Below, piece after piece: positions 6,122-7,892 of a stretch of DNA of 7,892 nt. The position numbers and the translations under genes were made by a program. This stretch comes from an uncultured Rhodocyclaceae bacterium (GTDB lineage Bacteria; Pseudomonadota; Gammaproteobacteria; Burkholderiales; Rhodocyclaceae), in contig CAIYZZ010000027.1 of the NCBI GenBank assembly GCA_903930805.1, positions 1-7,892 of the forward strand, given 5' to 3'. The notes below the pieces were generated by a model, which saw nothing but the letters and a program-made list of their open reading frames with translations, did not search any database and was not told the DNA's origin. Numbering within the stretch: the stretch's first letter is position 1; every line of letters begins with the position of its first letter.

Positions 6122-7892
6122 ATGCGCACTAACCTCCCCGTTACCGGCAATGAAATCATCCTGACCGACCACTCGATGATCGTCTCCAAGACCGATCTCA
6201 AGGGCCGTATCACCTACGTCAATCAGGATTTTCTTGATATCAGCGGTTTTACCGAGGCTGAACTCATTGGCGAGCCGCACAACATCGTGCGGCATCCCGA
6301 CATGCCGCCGGAAGCCTTCCAGGATCTGTGGAACTCGCTGAAAGACGGCCGGCCGTGGGTGGGCTACGTCAAGAACCGCTGCAAGAACGGCGACCACTAC
6401 TGGGTCGAGGCGCATGCCGCGCCGATCTGGGAGGGTGGGCAGGTCAGTGGCTACATGTCGGTGCGCCGCAAGCCGGCGCGCGAGGTGGTCGAGGCCTGCG
6501 AAAAAGCCTATCGCGACTTCCGCGACGGCAAGGCCGGTGGCAAGCGCGTGCTCGATGGCCGGGTGGTCGCATGCTCACCGTTTGCCCGCATGGTTCGCAA
6601 GATCAAGCAATCCTCGCTGACCGCCAAGCTGGTGATGGGCTGTGCCGCCGCCGCCGTGTTGATCATGGGCGTCAGTGCCGAATTGCTCGGTGAGCGCATG
6701 GGCAGCGTGCTCGAACAGCAGGGCGTGACCGAGTTGCGGCAGAACCTCGGCCTGATCCGCGGCATGATCGAGGTGCGCGCCAGTGCCATGAAGCGCGAGG
6801 CGCAGCGCCTCAACGACATTCTCGCTAACCAGTTCCCCGATGGCATGACTCAGGAGGTGAAGGGCGACGAGGTTCTGCTCAAGCATGGCAGCACTGTGCT
6901 CAACGGCCGCTTTAACGAAGTCGACCGCTTCACGACGGCCAGCGGCGCGGCGGCCACCCTGTTCGCGAAGAAGGGTGATGATTTCCTGCGCGTCGCCACT
7001 TCGCTCAAGAAGGAAAACGGCGAGCGCGCCTTCGGCACCCTGCTCGGCAAGGAGCATCCGGCCTACGCGAAGATGATGGCCGGCGAGAACTATGTCGGCA
7101 AGGCCAAGCTGTTCGGCAAGGATTACTTCACGGCCTACCGGCCTATCAAGGATGCCGCCGGTGCGGTGATCGGCATCTTCTTCGTCGGCATGGACATCAC
7201 CACCGAACTGGCGGAGCTCAAGCAGCACGTCAAGGCGGTCAAGGTGGGCAGCAGCGGCTACTTCTTCGTGCTCGACGCCAAGGCAGGCAATGACCAGGGT
7301 ATGGCAATCATCCATCCCGCCAAGGAAGGTCAGTCGATTCTCGGCGCCAAGGATGCCGGCGGTCGCGAGTTCATCAAGGAGATGATCGCGCAGAAGCAGG
7401 GCGAAATGCGCTACCCGTGGGCCAATGCCGAACTGGGCGACAGCGCGGCGCGCGAAAAAGTTGCCGTTTTTGACACCCTTGGCGAATGGCAATGGCTGAT
7501 TGGCGGCGGCACGTATATCGACGAGTTTGAGGCCGTCGCCAGACTGATGAAGCGCCTGTTGCTGGGCGTGTCTCTGCTGGTGGGCTTGATTTTGGTTGGC
7601 ATCATTATCTGGCTGGTCAGGACGCTCGTTTATCGCCCGCTGCATGATCAGGTACTGCCAGCTTTCAAGGCATTATCGGCCGGCCGTTACGACAACGTAA
7701 TCGATGTAACCCGTTACGACGAGATAGGTCAGGTCATGCAGGGTTTGGAGACCATGCAGAACCGGCTGGGCTTCGAAGTGGCCGAGTCGCAGCGTAAAGC
7801 CGACGAGACTTTGCGGATCAAGATAGCGCTGGACAATGTGAGCACTGGGGTGATGATTGCTGACGCTGGTCGCAACATCATTTACGCCAACC
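6122..7892 (+). CDS. Aer-type PAS / Cache / HAMP / PAS chemoreceptor (3' end outside window)
   Basis: The frame is open from the ATG at 6122 to the window edge (590 codons seen). Domains: an N-terminal cytoplasmic PAS at about 10-118, very like E. coli Aer, with N34, R57, H58, D60 and W79 at the same numbers as Aer's FAD-pocket residues (segment NIVRHPDMPPEAF at 54-66); a first membrane helix at about 166-189; a large periplasmic region at about 190-473 of Cache_3-Cache_2 type, with its second part at GYFFVLDAKAG (379-389) and IIHP (396-399); a second membrane helix at about 478-499; HAMP at about 500-552; and the start of a second PAS (LDNVSTGVMIADAG, 570-583). Such proteins normally end in a chemoreceptor signalling domain, which would lie beyond the edge, so the output is inferred. 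No strong Shine-Dalgarno sequence precedes the ATG. It probably senses redox or energy state inside and a small ligand outside. It follows cheW directly, fitting the main array. Confidence 0.9.
   Translation, partial: MRTNLPVTGNEIILTDHSMIVSKTDLKGRITYVNQDFLDISGFTEAELIGEPHNIVRHPDMPPEAFQDLWNSLKDGRPWVGYVKNRCKNGDHYWVEAHAAPIWEGGQVSGYMSVRRKPAREVVEACEKAYRDFRDGKAGGKRVLDGRVVACSPFARMVRKIKQSSLTAKLVMGCAAAAVLIMGVSAELLGERMGSVLEQQGVTELRQNLGLIRGMIEVRASAMKREAQRLNDILANQFPDGMTQEVKGDEVLLKHGSTVLNGRFNEVDRFTTASGAAATLFAKKGDDFLRVATSLKKENGERAFGTLLGKEHPAYAKMMAGENYVGKAKLFGKDYFTAYRPIKDAAGAVIGIFFVGMDITTELAELKQHVKAVKVGSSGYFFVLDAKAGNDQGMAIIHPAKEGQSILGAKDAGGREFIKEMIAQKQGEMRYPWANAELGDSAAREKVAVFDTLGEWQWLIGGGTYIDEFEAVARLMKRLLLGVSLLVGLILVGIIIWLVRTLVYRPLHDQVLPAFKALSAGRYDNVIDVTRYDEIGQVMQGLETMQNRLGFEVAESQRKADETLRIKIALDNVSTGVMIADAGRNIIYAN

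Noticed and set aside
6575..7645. Long open reading frame on the minus strand (356 codons) opposite the large receptor gene.
   Set aside because: The plus strand in the same place encodes clear Cache, membrane and HAMP sequence. The minus-strand peptide is His/Ala/Leu/Glu-rich with no recognisable domain, typical of a shadow in GC-rich coding DNA.

Overview
The window is a GC-rich, tightly packed, single-strand motility and chemotaxis locus. All seven genes read on the + strand: 3' end of motA, motB, a short membrane-anchored chemoreceptor-like gene, cheY, cheA, cheW, and the 5' part of a large multi-domain chemoreceptor gene. Gene content, order and protein sequences suggest a motile, flagellated Gram-negative proteobacterium, most likely a betaproteobacterium of the Rhodocyclales type (Dechloromonas, Azospira, Thauera relatives). 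That placement rests on recognised protein style and gene order, not on a search.

Layout. 1-500 encodes the last ~165 residues of the stator protein MotA. 501-549 is a 49-nt gap whose centre (513-537) is an exact 25-nt copy of part of the cheA linker at 3686-3710. 550-1524 is motB. 1525-1609 is an 85-nt gap with no convincing terminator or promoter. 1610-2818 is a 402-aa chemoreceptor-like protein with two membrane helices, no sensor domain, and a C-terminus that resembles CheZ. 2835-3200 is cheY, 3243-5528 is cheA (761 aa), 5552-6064 is cheW, and from 6122 to the right edge runs a PAS-Cache-HAMP-PAS chemoreceptor that is cut by the window. No gene-free stretch exceeds 85 nt.

How they work together. 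The large receptor (6122 onward) and the small membrane protein (1610) would couple through CheW to the CheA kinase. CheA passes phosphate from His48 to Asp53 of CheY, and CheY-P acts on the flagellar switch. MotA/MotB form the ion-driven stator anchored to peptidoglycan. cheR, cheB, cheD and cheZ are not in the window and may lie downstream.

Most of this is a familiar locus. The points worth a second look are the 25-nt exact duplication between the motA-motB gap and cheA (which also separates motB from its best Shine-Dalgarno-like sequence), the CheZ-like DxxxQ motif and acidic-hydrophobic terminal tail on the sensorless chemoreceptor encoded next to cheY, the fourfold YGFF repeat in the CheA linker, and the receptor that combines an Aer-type FAD-binding PAS with a large periplasmic Cache module.
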